A stretch of 64,000 nt of DNA. It comes from Brachionus plicatilis (taxonomy: Eukaryota; Rotifera; Eurotatoria; Ploima; Brachionidae). Below the pieces are notes generated by a model. It worked only from the letters and a program-made list of their open reading frames with translations, made no database searches and was not told where the DNA came from. This document shows, in pieces, positions 23,801-35,500 of this stretch (position 1 is the stretch's first letter; every line of letters begins with the position of its first letter). The stretch lies in assembly GCA_010279815.1 (NCBI GenBank), contig QEOQ01000508.1:2686795-2750794 (forward strand), written 5' to 3'. Made by a program: the position numbers and the translations under genes.

Positions 23801-25703
23801 TCTTGTATTATGATGGGTATCATTCTTAATTGATATATATATATATTTTGTTTAATGAAACTTTAATAAATTTGCTAATAAAAATAAAAATATTTTGGTG
23901 ATAAATTTAATTTTTGGATGATAAAATTTTGATGTTATTTATTTAATTTTTTAATGATAAATCTTAGATATTTACAATCACCTATTCTATTATCTAACAC
24001 GAAATTTTCCGCTTTGATGGTTCGGCCATGATCATTAAAAATTAATTAAAAAATCATTAAAAAAGAAACTTGAGTGGATATCTGCTTTTAGAAAATTTAG
24101 ACTATTAGAAGCTCAAAAAAATAGTTAGATAAGTTTTTGGACTCATCTTTCGGCAAAATAATAAAATTTCTTACATTTCCAAATAAAAATGCCAATTTTA
24201 GCAAAAAGAAAATGGCCTTTTTTCAAAATAAACTTTACAAATGAATTTGTAACGATTATTTTTAGCAAAAAAATATATGATGTATAATATATAATGTAAA
24301 ATATATAATGTTTTTTTTTTCAATAACTATTCCATTCATTCAAATATTTATTTATTTTTTTTTTCTGACCAAAAATCATAGATCAAATATTAATACAGAT
24401 TTGACTTTTGATTTTAATTTTGATAGTGCAAATAAAAAGTAAAAGAATCAAATTTCAATGCAAATAGAGTATTGTTCATTAATAAAAATCAGTAAATTAA
24501 TACTTTTAAAATTTTGTTCAAAACAATCTTAAATTACTTAGAGAACAAAATGAAAGCTTCAATGTTATTTTAAAGTAATTTTCAATAAATGAAAAAATAT
24601 TACTATTGACTTGACATGAGGATATTGGTAAATTTTTCCAGATATTTTGTCCTGATATTCTTTTGTTTTATCCTTAGAACAAAATGTATGTTTCAATGTT
24701 ATTTAAAGTTATTTTCAATAAATGAAAAAATATTACTATTAACTTGACAGTTCCAGATTCTTCGTCCTTAATTTCTTTTGCAACAACGATAGGCTCTAGG
24801 TCAACATTTTTGATATAATAAATGTCTTTATATGCATATTTGTCCAAATTTCGGTAACCGTCCAAAATCTCGGATGCCTAAAAATTATTTATTAAATAAA
24901 ATGATAATTCAATTAATTATTATCAAATACCAATTGTGGACATTTAGCAACAATCCAGTATAAAGCCTTTTGGCCATTGAAATTTTTGGCCTGAACATCG
25001 CATCCTTCGTCAATCAAAATTTTAACTACTTCTGCCTCTTGGTATTCAGCAGCAAGAAACAAAGGCGTTCTTTCTAAATAATCTCTGGCTTCTTTGTTTG
25101 CACCATTTTTAATCAAGCATAAGACAGCCTCTTTGGATCCTGTTTTTGCAGCTATGTGCAAAGGAGTTTCTTGTTTCCATTTAGATTCCGCGTCAAACAA
25201 TAGGTTGGGATGATTTTTTAAAATGTGTTCTATAAGTACATCGTTATTGCTATAAGCTGCAACATGAAAGACACCGAAGCCACGATTATTTTTTATTAGT
25301 TTACATTCATTTTCGATCAAAAAGTCATATAATTTAATCGATTTTTCTTTAGGCTCCAAACGCGCCACAACATGAAGAGCATTTTCACCATTCTCATCAT
25401 TCTCATAATTTACATCTGAACCCCTTTTAATTAGATGTTTTAATTCATCTATATCATCCTCGGAGCTTTTTTCTTTGCTAGTTCCATTTTTCAAATAGGA
25501 ATAAATTTTATCATGATCTTTTTCCTTTGGTTTATCTACAGGTTGCACTTTTTAAAAATTCAACTATACTAAATTAAGTCTTAAATTGAATACTAAAAAA
25601 TTATACCTCTGACAGATCGCTTGAAAAATTTTGATAAAAAGTTTTCTCGCTTATCTACAGTCAGATAAGTATGCGACGAATTTAAATTGTTATCTTCTTG
25701 CAT
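17894..25703 (-). CDS. Ankyrin-repeat TRP-type cation channel, copy A (802 aa, 13 exons)
   Basis: Thirteen minus-strand exons chain in phase: 25607-25703 (ATG at 25703), 24931-25547, 24737-24877, 24604-24672, 23137-23358, 23006-23083, 22748-22953, 20226-20397, 20132-20168, 19854-20077, 19331-19796, 19257-19277 (21 nt) and 17894-17952 (stop). The sum, 2409 nt, is divisible by three. Exon 2 carries ankyrin repeats (ENALHVVAR, TPLHIAAKTGSKEAV, TPLFLAAEY). S1 lies in HPVMQTLINFKFYQHLWWF onward; DPWNIFDIITIIFVIAALG is the S3/S4-type segment; the pore helix is YLFTTSFGISDIDF; S6 is LILLNIFIALLTSTFERV, as in TRPA/TRP channels. A coiled coil (FQDQIKQITNSINILIEM) precedes the C-terminus. Family members are tetrameric cation channels for chemical, thermal or mechanical cues. 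Known TRPA1 proteins have many more ankyrin repeats (about 14-17), so this is a short form. Ligand unknown. Confidence 0.88.
18329..18374. repeat. Near-perfect palindrome in the last intron of channel copy A
   Basis: Arms ACATTCATATCTTTCATTT and AAATGAAAGATATGAATGT are 19 bp each around an 8-base loop. Only the right arm is present at the matching place in copy B (about 33000-33016). Confidence 0.8.
21889..22210. mobile_element. Mutator-type MITE in channel copy A intron
   Basis: Begins GGTATTGTGAAATTC and ends GAATTTCACAGTACC, with long terminal inverted repeats that include CTTCCTTTTTTGATGAATC and the core ACTGCAACAAAGTGCAAC type palindrome. Flanks are TATTATTAA and TATTTTTAA (one mismatch, 9 bp). 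The same insertion sits at the matching place in copy B (37407-37766), so it predates the duplication. A diverged partial copy lies just before it (about 21610-21770). Confidence 0.65.
24604..24672 (-). other. Single 69-nt symmetric exon (copy A of the exon-array region)
   Basis: Phase 0-0 exon coding DKTKEYQDKISGKIYQYPHV plus KSI between the ankyrin exons and S1. Copy B has three such exons in tandem (40747-41081). The preceding exon in A (24737-24877) ends with a related sequence, so the exon itself arose by copying. Confidence 0.75.
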
Positions 25704-26868
25704 TTCTACTTTTTAAAAGAATATTATTTTCAGAATTTTAAAGTTACTTTTTTTTATTTAATTGTTTTCATGGCAACCTACTTATTTAAAATTCATATTG
25801 AGTTGTAACTTAATAACAAATTAAAGGTATAAATAGGTTTGAACAATAAAAGCTGAGTATTTACAGTGTAGTATTGAACTTCATTACAATTCAAATAATT
25901 ATTTAATTTATTTCTAGCCAAAAATTTAATAATATCATAAAATAATTATATCAAAAAATAATGATTATTATTTAAATTAAAGCAAATTTTTTAATTTTTG
26001 TATAATTAGATTTAGTTTTGGGATAGAATTTTGGTGAACATTAGACATTGTTTATAAAAGATAAGCTAAATTTAAGCTTATTTTTAAATTAAAAATAAAT
26101 AATTTTAGAACATGGTTTAGATGGTAAAAAATCCAAAATAAATGAACATTTTTTGGGGTTTTCAATTCAGAAAAACTTGAATCATTTTTTTACTATAAGG
26201 AATAATATAGTTATTTAAAATACTAATTATGCAAATAGGCGAGCAAATGAGAAATTTTGTCTAAATTTGAAGTGGTAAAAATTTCAATATCAAAATGAAC
26301 CATTGTCAATTTTTCAATAACTTTTAGAGTTAGCCAAAAATATTTAAATAAATTTTATTCATTTTGTTAAATTTACTTTTTTGATTTTTATATAAAAAAA
26401 TAAAGCATAAATCAAAACTCTAGTACTTCACACACTCACATTCACCTTTAGAAATAGTTATTATTAGTTTTATTTTATCACTTTTTGAACAAATTTCATT
26501 ATTATTCAACAAATTGTTTGTTCTTTAATTTTCTCAGCTTCGGGGTTTTCTGACTGCAATTTAAATTTCTTTACTTAGAATCAAGATTTCTATTATTCAT
26601 TTTAAAACAAAAATAAAATTATATTCTATTGGACAATGATATATGGTTTTTTACTGAATTTTTATTTTTCAAAGTTTTGTAAAAAGTTTAGTGATAGTTT
26701 TATTTATTAAAAAGCTTAATTAGAAAAAAATTCTTCGAAACAACTTGTTTACTACTACGAACTTTTCTTCGAAAGGTTCAAGAACTTTTTTAAATAAATA
26801 TTCATAAAAATCAAGTTTTTTTGTTATTTGTATTTTATGTAAATATAAATATATTTTTGAATAAGCCT
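25704..26868. other. Upstream region of channel copy A
   Basis: Non-coding. It contains a plus-strand TATAAATA at about 25831, in the opposite sense to the channel gene, conserved in unit B as TATAAATA near 42236, with no ORF behind it. About 26040-26440 is not matched by unit B, which has instead the CCGG-rich fragment at 42449-42522. Confidence 0.4.
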
Positions 26869-27009
26869 TTAGAATAAACCTGGATATCCACCTTATACCT
26901 AAACCATAACCACCTTAACCGTACAAACAAGGATTAAATAGCATTAGAGCTGGAATTGGAATTGGAACAGGCATTGCTGGGGCTATCCACGATTTCGTCT
27001 ACCACACAT
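26869..27009 (-). pseudogene. MCGRR family member 1, broken
   Basis: Starts MCGRRNRG, then a deletion removes the CCYQPIAV codons and causes an immediate stop. The Pro-Met repeat is shortened and the remaining text is out of frame, although the end still reads GGYPGLF and stop. The TATA box (TATTTATA on the plus strand, 27067-27074) survives 58 bases upstream of the ATG. This is the unit-A counterpart of the intact gene at 42947-43198. Confidence 0.85.
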
Positions 27010-28073
27010 TTTGGTTTAATGATTCTTTAATTTTATTTCTTTATTTTTGATTTTCTTTTAGAGTCTTATTTATAAGCATCAAGAAAAAAATCATCAAAAC
27101 ATTAAGCAAAAAAATGCATAACTTCATGATTTAGTTTTTTTTTGTCAAACAAAGCTTTGTTAAATTTTTATCTGAAAAAAAAGATGATTTTTTTGGAATA
27201 AAAGCTTACAGATCTGATAGCAAAAATCAAAACAATCAAGTAAGAAACAAATAATAAAAAATAAGTATTTTATTATATGGAGGCAAAAAATGTTCAATAA
27301 AAATATAAAAAAACACCAGAGTTCTAATTCTGATCGGCCTTTACATGTTCTGTAAATAAAAGTTGATTTTGTCTTAAAATAAAATTAAATAATATCCAAA
27401 ATTCTATATAGTTTGTCGTAGAGAGAATGTGTCAATTGCTACATTTACAGAACATGATTTTAGAACTTAAGTTTAGCTTTAGCATTTTTATATTTTTTTT
27501 GTTTTTTTTACCAAAATTCACAAAGTTAATTTTAACCAGATAATTTTTTAATGAAAATTTAATAGAAAAAAAATTAAATCCAGTCCAAAAAAAAAATGAA
27601 TTAAATTAATAAAACTAAAAAATTACCTTGGTATGGGAGGAAATTTACAACGAGGTTTTATAATAATTTTATTAATTACCAAATGGTGTTAAATTTAATT
27701 TTAAAAAAAATCAAATCAGATAAAAGAAAAAACTAATTTAAATTGAAAATCAAAATTGATCATCTGTCTAAAATTGAATATTATCTGTCCACGCTCGTAT
27801 TTGAATGCAAAAAGGAAAATAATGCTTATTTTCATCTATTTTAAAAAGAATTTTTTTAAAAAAATAATAAAAAAAAGTAAAAATTTTACTTGATATCTTT
27901 CATCAAAAAAGGTAAAATCTTTTTAAAAATTAGTAATAAAATTATTTACTTTAAAAAATGAAAAAAAATATGATATTTTTTAAATTGATGATTTTGACTG
28001 TAAAATTTTTTTTAAAATTATGATGGGAAATTTTTTTTCTCTTTGTTGTTTTCCTTATACAAATTGTTTCAAA
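27010..28073. other. Non-coding flank matching 43200-44840 in unit B
   Basis: Aligns by eye with unit B (for example TGGAGGCAAAAAATGTTCAA at 27279 and 43500). No gene. Its last ~110 bases are the outer flanks of a missing MCGRR gene (see 27966-28065). Confidence 0.5.
27966..28065. other. Excised MCGRR gene site
   Basis: TTTTTTAAATTGATGATTTT (as upstream of the gene at 45064) runs straight into CTTTGTTGTTTTCCTTATAC (as downstream of that gene). The promoter and coding region, about 530 bp in unit B (44850-45385), are absent here. Confidence 0.65.
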
Positions 28074-29292
28074 TAGGGTTGTTAATTGAACTGGATTTCA
28101 AATTTTTGAAGTTTTTGAGAAAAATTCAAGCTTATTTTTCAACACTTCGAAATTTTTTGACAAAGGAAAATTGAAATTGAAATATTAAATATGAAGTGAA
28201 ATTTTAAAAATTTAAGGCAGACAGAACTTTAAACTTCGAAATTTAATACTTGAATCAAAAGTTTCAAGTTTGAAATTATCAAGTTTAAAATTTAGAAGTT
28301 TGAAATCTTGAGGTCTGAAATTTTCAATTTTAAAAATTTCTTTTCTAATTAGAATTGAAAAATACAAAATAAATATAAATATCTACATTTACTAAATTTA
28401 ATAGATAATTTTAAAATTTTTGAAATGCTTTCTGATTTAACAAATACGCCTACTAGCCAGACAGATTCAACTCCGGTCTCAATATTGAAAAGGCGCAAAA
28501 AAATAGAACCAAGATCGTGTGTTTGGCAAAGCCAAAATGTTGTCAAAATAAATGAATCGTCTGCCAAGTGTAATATATATCAACAGGTGATAACTATTTA
28601 TAACAATTCAACAACCGAGTTGGTTAAACATTTAGCCGAAAAACATAAAATTTCAAAATTATCACATGAAAATATTAGACCAAGTAAACGTTTTTGCTTA
28701 GATTTTGAGGAGATGGCGAATGAACCAGAAGAGAGTCCCAAAACAATTAAAGAGTACCTTGCACCAGATTTAAATATTGAAAAAATAAACGAGAAACTAT
28801 TTAGCTTTATTATTGCCAACAATTTGCCTTTTAACATTGTAAATTCCGAAGAATTTCAAGGGTTACTTGACACAATTAAATCTCATTACTACAAATTACC
28901 TTGTCGTCAAACGTTGAGATATAAGTTGTTACCCGAGATGGTATAAAATTTCAATACTTTTAACAATATTTTATAATAATTTTAAACTCCAAAAATTTAA
29001 TATTTACAATTTCATATTTTATAATTTCGGACTTAATAATTTTTAACTTTATTATTTCATTCTTCAAAATTTTAAACTTCGAAATTTAAAATCGAACCCA
29101 TTTTTTTTGTATTCGAAATTATTAAAAATAATAGAAATAAATATTGAAACTCAATTTTTTCAAAACTAAATTTAATTTCAAGGAAGAATTTGTTTCAATT
29201 TAAAATTTTTGAATTTCAAAGTTCTTAATTTTACCTGAAGTCGAAAAGTATGAAAAAATTTCGAAGTTTTGAAACTTCAATTAACAACCCTA
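28074..29292 (+). mobile_element. hAT-type element, 1219 bp, with 8-bp target duplication
   Basis: Ends TAGGGTTGTTAATTGAA and TTCAATTAACAACCCTA are inverted repeats. The 8-bp GTTTCAAA is duplicated at 28066-28073 and 29293-29300. The paralogous site in unit B (about 45416) is empty, with a single GTTTCTAA. The internal region carries a BED-finger ORF only, so the element is an internally deleted derivative. Sub-terminal regions consist of many short AAATTTTTGAAGTTT words. Confidence 0.9.
28425..28946 (+). pseudogene. N-terminal BED-finger fragment of a hAT transposase
   Basis: 173-residue ORF inside the hAT element. SCVWQSQ, then AKCNIYQQ, then STTELVKHLAEKHK follow the BED zinc finger order (aromatic, Cys-x2-Cys, His-x4-His). 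The second cysteine is replaced by Tyr (codon TAT), so the finger cannot bind zinc normally. Downstream comes PKTIKEYLAPDLNIEKI and EEFQGLLDTIKSHYYKLPCR, typical of the region before the RNase-H-like core. The DDE catalytic core and the C-terminal hAT dimerisation domain are missing. Non-functional as a transposase. Confidence 0.8.
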
Positions 29293-30035
29293 GTTTCAAA
29301 CCTTAAAAATAAAATCAACAATCAAGCGATTTAAATTATATTTTGACGCTACCCACATCTTCTGTCGGCCCATTTATTAAATTAACCTCCAACAGAAATC
29401 AGTTTATCAAATTCTTTGTTGAAGCTAAAGACTAATATTTTTTCAGATTTGATTCCAGTTTAATATTTCCAGTATTGATTTTAAATTTTCGAATTACAAA
29501 GTATTAAGAAGCATCTTCTTGTAGGATCACATTGCACCCAAAATTTACATAAAATATTTTTATAAGATTTACGACCTTTTTAGAGATATCGTTAGATCTG
29601 AGAATGGTATAGAAAGGAGGTATGGACAATATTTTATTAAATACAATCATTCAACAAATCAAAAATTATTAATTTCAACTAATTTTTCAACAACAAGACT
29701 ATTCGATTATTCGATTATTCAGCTTTTCAGGGTAATAATTCAGAATAAATTTATTAAGATCTCTCTTTTCGTCTAATTAACCGGATTCCCTAAACCGGGG
29801 CTGCGCCCCAGACTCATATATTAGACTGATAAAATAATGAGATTCGATTTTATTCAATTTATTCATTTTAACTTTTAAGTAAAATTTGACTTTATCATGA
29901 AAATTTTGTCACAATTCAGGACAAAATTTAGAATTAATGGTTTCAAAAAGATAATAGAGAAAAAAAAGTTTACTACTATAATTTAAAAAAAGCAATTTAT
30001 TTTTGCTTGAGGAGTTTTTTTAAATAAAAAGTATC

Positions 30036-30263
30036 TTAGAATAAACCTGGATATCCACCCAAACCTAAGCCTGAATATCCACCTAGACCTAAATCATGAC
30101 CACCTAAACCGGACAAACAAGGATTAATTGGCATTGGAGCTGGAATTGGCATTGGAACAGGCATTGGAATTGGTACCGGAATTGGACTTGGCATTGGCAT
30201 CGGCATTGCTGGGGCTACAGCAATTGGTTGGTAACAGCATCCACGATTTCGTCTACCACACAT
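30036..30263 (-). CDS. MCGRR family member 2 (75 aa)
   Basis: Intact ORF of a small family with three parts: MCGRRNRGCCYQP (basic Cys cluster), a strictly alternating Pro-X rod (MPMPSPIPVPIPMPVPMPIP) and a Gly-rich tail (GLGLGGYSGLGLGGYPGLF). This copy has the shortest tail apart from member 6: one GVGLGGYP unit is missing and His-Gly is changed to His-Asp (GGHDLGLG). No signal peptide or membrane segment. TATA at 30349-30356 is 86 bases upstream of the ATG, and the palindromic upstream element TTTTGTTTCGCAAAACAAAG lies near 30420. It is the unit-A counterpart of the gene at 48049. Composition resembles cytoplasmic structural or elastomeric proteins; the real function is unknown. Confidence 0.75.
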   Translation of the reverse strand: MCGRRNRGCCYQPIAVAPAMPMPMPSPIPVPIPMPVPMPIPAPMPINPCLSGLGGHDLGLGGYSGLGLGGYPGLF

Positions 30264-32415
30264 TTTGATTTAATGATTCTTTATTTTTATTAAAATACAT
30301 TCAAAGTAAATTACTTTTGATTTTGAAAAATATTCTCTTGAATTCTCTTATTTATACGCTTCACGTAAAATAATACATACAATTATTCAATAAGATATTC
30401 ATTGTTTCATTATTAGGTTTTGTTTCGCAAAACAAAGTTTTGCTAAATTTTTAAACAAACAATATCAGATGAAAACATATGATAATTGTTTGATTTCATA
30501 AAAATATATTTAACTGGATTATTAAACCATCTCTATTTTACCATGAGAACCTCAATCACTGACGTACACTAAAATAAATGCTAAAATCAAAAATACAGCA
30601 ACTTTAATTTTTTTTTTTTAATCAGTGAAATGTAATATTTGAATCATTAAATGTCACTTTTAAATTAATCTGATTAAAAAGAACTTAGCAATAGAAGTTT
30701 TTTTTATTGTAGAGAAATACCAGAGAATTATTTCTTATGCTGAAAAAGGCTGCTTTGACCAAGAAAATAGCTTCCAATTTAGTCAATCATAACTTTTTTT
30801 TATAACGTTAAATGAAAATATTTGTTTTGGTTTCTTTATCATATTTTTATAATTTAATGTTATTACTAAAATGAAATCTTTAAAAAGTTTAATTTTTTTT
30901 TAAATAAAAGGGGTTTAAAGTTTTTATCTTTTATCTATTAATTTAAGTATTTTAAATATTTCTGAATCTAAGGACAAAATTAGGGAAAAACATTAAAAAT
31001 ATTTTTTTTAGTAGAAAAAATATTTTTGATTAAAGAAATAATAATTTTAAAAAAATTTTTGATTTTTTTGAATAGTGAAAACGAGTTAAACTTCTGGGGT
31101 CATCTAGTGATAAGGACACAGTGACAGGTCAGTTCTAAAGCTCATCTTCATATTTCTTTTTGGTGAAAAAAGGAAATTTAAATGTATTTTATTATTTTTA
31201 TTGCATTTTTATAAGCTAATTTCAAGCGTAATTCCAATAAGATAAAGTTTATTTAATGTTAATTAGATGAATTACCTTAAATTTTCTAAAAATAAACCAA
31301 ATTTTAATTACTTTTATTTACTTGTTTTTATTTAATCATTAAAATAAACCAATTTCAAAATCGATCCTCAATTTACCTTTATATTTCCAGACTTGTTTAC
31401 AAGTCACAAGTCGGAATTAAATTTCAAGTCAAAACTCTGTTTTGTTTCAAGAATTTTAAAAATTCAAGAGTTTTATTTTGCCTTATTTTAAAAAAGAAAT
31501 CAAAAAAAATAAAAAATAATAAATCATAAATTTTTATTCAGAAAAAAATAAAATTCAATTTTATTTTTTAGTAATAAATTTAGATTATTGGCAAATTGAT
31601 GTTTTAGATCAGGATCATAAAATCCAAATAAATAATATAATATCTTATTTAAAATAAAAGTTAAAATAAAAGTGAAAAAATAATCTTTCTCCTAATAATA
31701 ATTTTAAAAGATAAGTTTTTTATTTTTTAAAAAAATCAAGGTCCTGACTCTTAATTTTTTAATGTTCAAAGCTTTTTTTTTTTAAATTTTTTTAAGTCAA
31801 AACTTGATATTTAAAAAAAATTTTTTTAATTTGAATATAAATTTTTTACCTGATTTTAATAAAATTCTAATTATTTCGTCTATCTTTATGCATGTTAAAA
31901 CATTTAAAGCATATTAAAATCATATTTTGGATAAGCCATAAGTCATAAATTTTTTTTATATCTTGATCTTTTAATATATTTAATCTTGTTTAATTTATTT
32001 CTAAAATTTTTTTGTTTCTTATTAATAAATTCACTCAAAAAAATATGAAAATTTTGCAAATTGTTTTAAAAAATCATGTTTCAATATTTACATTTAAAAA
32101 GAAATTTTAACAAATAATCCTGAATAAAAAAATTCAATACTTAAAATTTTTTTAAGATATTTTAATTCTAATCATAAATAAGTACAAATCTTGACTTTTT
32201 GAAACAAGTTAAGTCCTGACTTGCACTTGACTTGTAACTTTTATACAACTCTTACTTTTTCTAAATATCTCAACAAAATTTGGAAAATTTACAATAGGAG
32301 TTGATTTGGATGCTGAAATCAAAAGTTAAAGAAAATGAGAATGGTCTAATCTTAGAAAAAACTATTAAAATTCTAAACCTTTCGGGAATCTACCCAATTC
32401 AAGCATGCATAAAAT
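30264..32415. other. Non-coding tail of unit A and duplication junction
   Basis: Upstream region of member 2, then a shared tail with unit B (48300-50341). The stretch 31400-32280 has no clear match in B, and 49000-49870 of B has none in A. The A/B junction is at about 32392-32416. No gene seen. Confidence 0.5.
30349..30356 (-). promoter_or_regulatory. TATA box of MCGRR member 2
   Basis: TATTTATA on the plus strand, TATAAATA on the coding strand, 86 bases before the ATG. The same spacing is found in members 4, 5 and 7. Confidence 0.6.
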
Positions 32416-32523
32416 GAGCAAATCAAAATAAATAAGAAATAAAATTGAATTATAAATTTTTTATTTCTAAAAATAATTAAAAAAAAGAACTGTTTTTAAA
32501 ATATTAAGAACTGTCAATAATTA

Positions 32524-35500
32524 TTATTCATCTACCAGGCTGTTTATATTGCTTAAATATAAAACATCAACTTGCGGACGCCGCTCTAAAAATAAAAATT
32601 TAAAAACTCAGTCAAAGTTCTTTCCCAATTTTAAAAAATCAAATTAAAGTAATTAAAAAATTTCTGAAATAAAAAAGAGAATATTTGGTAAAGTTTACAC
32701 GAAACAAGACAATAAAAATGCTTGATTTTCGAAGAACCGACTATAAAATATTAGAAATAAATTAATAATATAATTTTATTATAATAAAGCTATTGTTGTT
32801 AAAAATAAAGAAAAAAATGCCTAAAATTATTAAATAAATGTGAGTTTGAAGCATAAGCATTTAGAATATATTTATAAATAGTGAAAGAAAATATCGGCGA
32901 ATGAAAAAAAAATCTCAAAATAATCTAATTATCAAAAAAAATTACATTTAGACACATTAATAATCAAACAAATATCTGATAATTTATTGCCATATTAAAA
33001 GAAAGATATGAATGTTTACTAGATTAAAGCAATTTTTGATTAATTTAAAAAAAGCAAAGAATTTACTTAAGTCAACATAAACTAATTTATAGTGCTTTTT
33101 AGGTTTAAACAATAGTGATTAATATTAAATAATCAGTTTTCCAACAAACAAATATTTTTAAAGTTTTACGACCCTATTATTTTTCATTTATATTTCAAAA
33201 ATTTAAGAGATCGACCTCGTAATTTGACTATCATAAATTTAAGTAATTTTTTAAAAATATTTGAAAAAATTATAAAAATAACAAAGTTACAGCTTTATGT
33301 ATACATCTACTTAAATTTTCTCAAATTTTTCATTTTATTTTATTATTTAAATAAATAGCAAAAGTCATTTATTTTAATCTCATAATTAAAAAGAGTCTAA
33401 TCTATAAAATCTTTCATTTTTTTATATAGAAAAATTTTGATGTTAATTGTTAGCTTTCTTAGTAATTATAAAAGTTTAAGTCTTATTATATTATATTGGT
33501 AACTCATATTAAACTTTTGTAAATAGTTAATTATCATGTTGTTTAATAGAATACTCAGGAAAATTTTTTTTGACAAAATGAAAAAATGAAAAAACTAAAG
33601 GAGGTGGAACAAAGATACTAAATCATTCCATTTGCAATCATTAAAGCATGGAACTTAATGTTTTTTGAAAGATTAGTTTGAAATAATTAAATTCTTCCAA
33701 TTTTTTAATCGACAAATTATTTCAAAAAATTCCTTTATATTTATCTCATATTTTCATATTTGAAGGTTTGAAAAATAGCAAACCTTTTAGGTAATTGTAA
33801 ATTGTTAAATTCACAATCCTCTAAGTCAACTGAATGTGAGATTCGATTATTTAAAGAAGATATAATTTTTAAGAACAAATGAAGGAAGTGCAAAGATTTG
33901 ATAAACATAGATAAAGTGAATAACAACAGATAAAAAAATTAACTTTCTAAAAAGGAAAAAAAAACATAAATACTAAAATAAAATTTTTAATAAAAAGATG
34001 ATTAAACATAAATTTTTTAAAATTTCGACTCCAGAATAATCTTGAGTAGTTAAAAAAACATAAGTTCCCTAAAAATTTAGTTTTGAATAAAAACTCATGA
34101 TTTTTTTTGTATTTAGATTTAGTAAACGTATTATAATGTGGAACTCGAATAGCTAGTTATCCCGTATATCATCAAGTGCTAATAAAAGGACATAAATCAA
34201 ATTATGAGGTGAGTTATCTACAAAAGGGCCAACAGAAATTGTCGTAATTTAAAAAATAATTTCTAATATCTAATAATTTAGTACAATAACAAGCACAGTG
34301 CATTTATTAACAAAAATTTGACTGATTCATCGGGCCTTTATTTGGGTTATTTTTAGTTAAGCTTAAGTTCATTTATATTTATTCACAAATATATTTGAAA
34401 AATGGAACAGAACACCGGCCAATTCTCCAGATATTAGATCATATCATTTGATATCATTTGATTTTTCTTTTCTATGAACCTGAGATTAACTATGGTGAAT
34501 TCAAACGTGGTCGAAAAGCAACAAAGTTTTATAAGTGTATATGTGGATTATTGTTTCCTGAGAACGCAGAAGTTGCAAAATCAGAATTGGAAAAACTGGC
34601 AACGGATCACCTAGTTTGGAAGAAAAATGTCGCCTAATGCTGTAAATCAGTTTTCGATTGAAGAAGAAGAAGAATCATTTGATATCAGATGATATGATGT
34701 GACAAGTTAATTTCCGACACTTTGACTGTACTTTGTTGTACCTTTTTACCAAAAAAAATTTTTTTGATGTAAAAAAAAGAAAAAAATTAAAACATCAATA
34801 CGAATTAAAGTGATTATTAATTTGATTAACTAATGAAAAAGAAAATAAAATTTTTAATTTAAGTTGAATAGTGGCAACAAAGTATGTTGCGCATTTTGGT
34901 TGTATTTTTTTAAAAATTTTTATTAACTTTGATTAAAATTTATCAAGAAATGACGAATTTTTGTTCAATTTGTATTTGAAATTCACAAAGAAATAATAAT
35001 TGAAACAAATTTAAATAAAAAATTGTATTTTAATTGGATTTCGAAATGCTTTGTATTAATAGAAAATTATAAGATGAAAATATTTAAATAAATTCTCAGT
35101 TATATTATTCATAAATTTAATGATAGCAAAATGAGGTCGACATTACAAAAAATTAATTTTTTAAAATAAAACTGCAAACAAATCTTATTTATTAAGACCT
35201 TTTTTTAAAATTATTCAAATCGAAAAAAATTACCTCTGATGTTGTTTTCGTTTGCTTAAAAAATAAATTTATCTTTTAATTTTTTTTTATTCAATTAAAA
35301 ATCTTACTTTGGTTGTTGTTCATTTCAATAAGTATGTTAATGCTATTCTTTAGTTCTTTGATTTGATCTTGGAAATTTTTGGTATCAGTTTTCGATGATT
35401 CATTTTGTTCACAGCACTTTTTATTATTTAATGATTCATATTTAATGTTTATTTTATGAACAGATTCTGCAATCGGATCAAGTAAAACTTTGAAATCAAT

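Larger units (their letters stand above)
17785..32392. repeat. Tandem duplication, unit A
   Basis: Starts at GAGCATATCAAAATAAATAAG (17785), matched by GAGCAAATCAAAATAAATAAG at 32416. It ends at CCTTTCGGGAATCTAC (about 32392), matched by CCTTTCGGAATTTAC (about 50341). Between these points order and orientation agree with unit B: channel gene, MCGRR pseudogene, excised MCGRR site, MCGRR gene at 30036, then a shared non-coding tail (for example AGTGATAAGGACACAGTGAC at about 31108 and 49916). Confidence 0.85.
33595..34990. mobile_element. Copy-B-specific insertion in the last channel intron
   Basis: Copy A passes directly from AAATGAAAAACTGAAAAATG to the AAATTTAAATAAAAAATTG region within about 100 bp. 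Copy B has about 1.4 kb more. It ends at about 34990 with TTCAATTTGTATTTGAAATTCAC, the end of the Mutator-type MITE family, so this may be a decayed composite of that family. Inside are an inverted-repeat unit (34437-34699) and a coding relic (34470-34637). Confidence 0.5.

Noticed and set aside
23985..24105. Possible extra channel exon (HGRTIKAENFVLDNRI) in the ankyrin-to-S1 linker, also at 40195-40280
   Set aside because: The reading frame fits neither neighbouring exon phase, copy A has a 22-nt insertion that would break it, and the gene stays in frame without it.
31085..31150. tRNA-like or SINE-like stretch (TCTAGTGATAAGGACACAG), repeated at about 49893
   Set aside because: It has a box-A-like word, but the box-B position (GTTCTAAAGC) fits poorly and no cloverleaf could be drawn. 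The second copy is explained by the tandem duplication.
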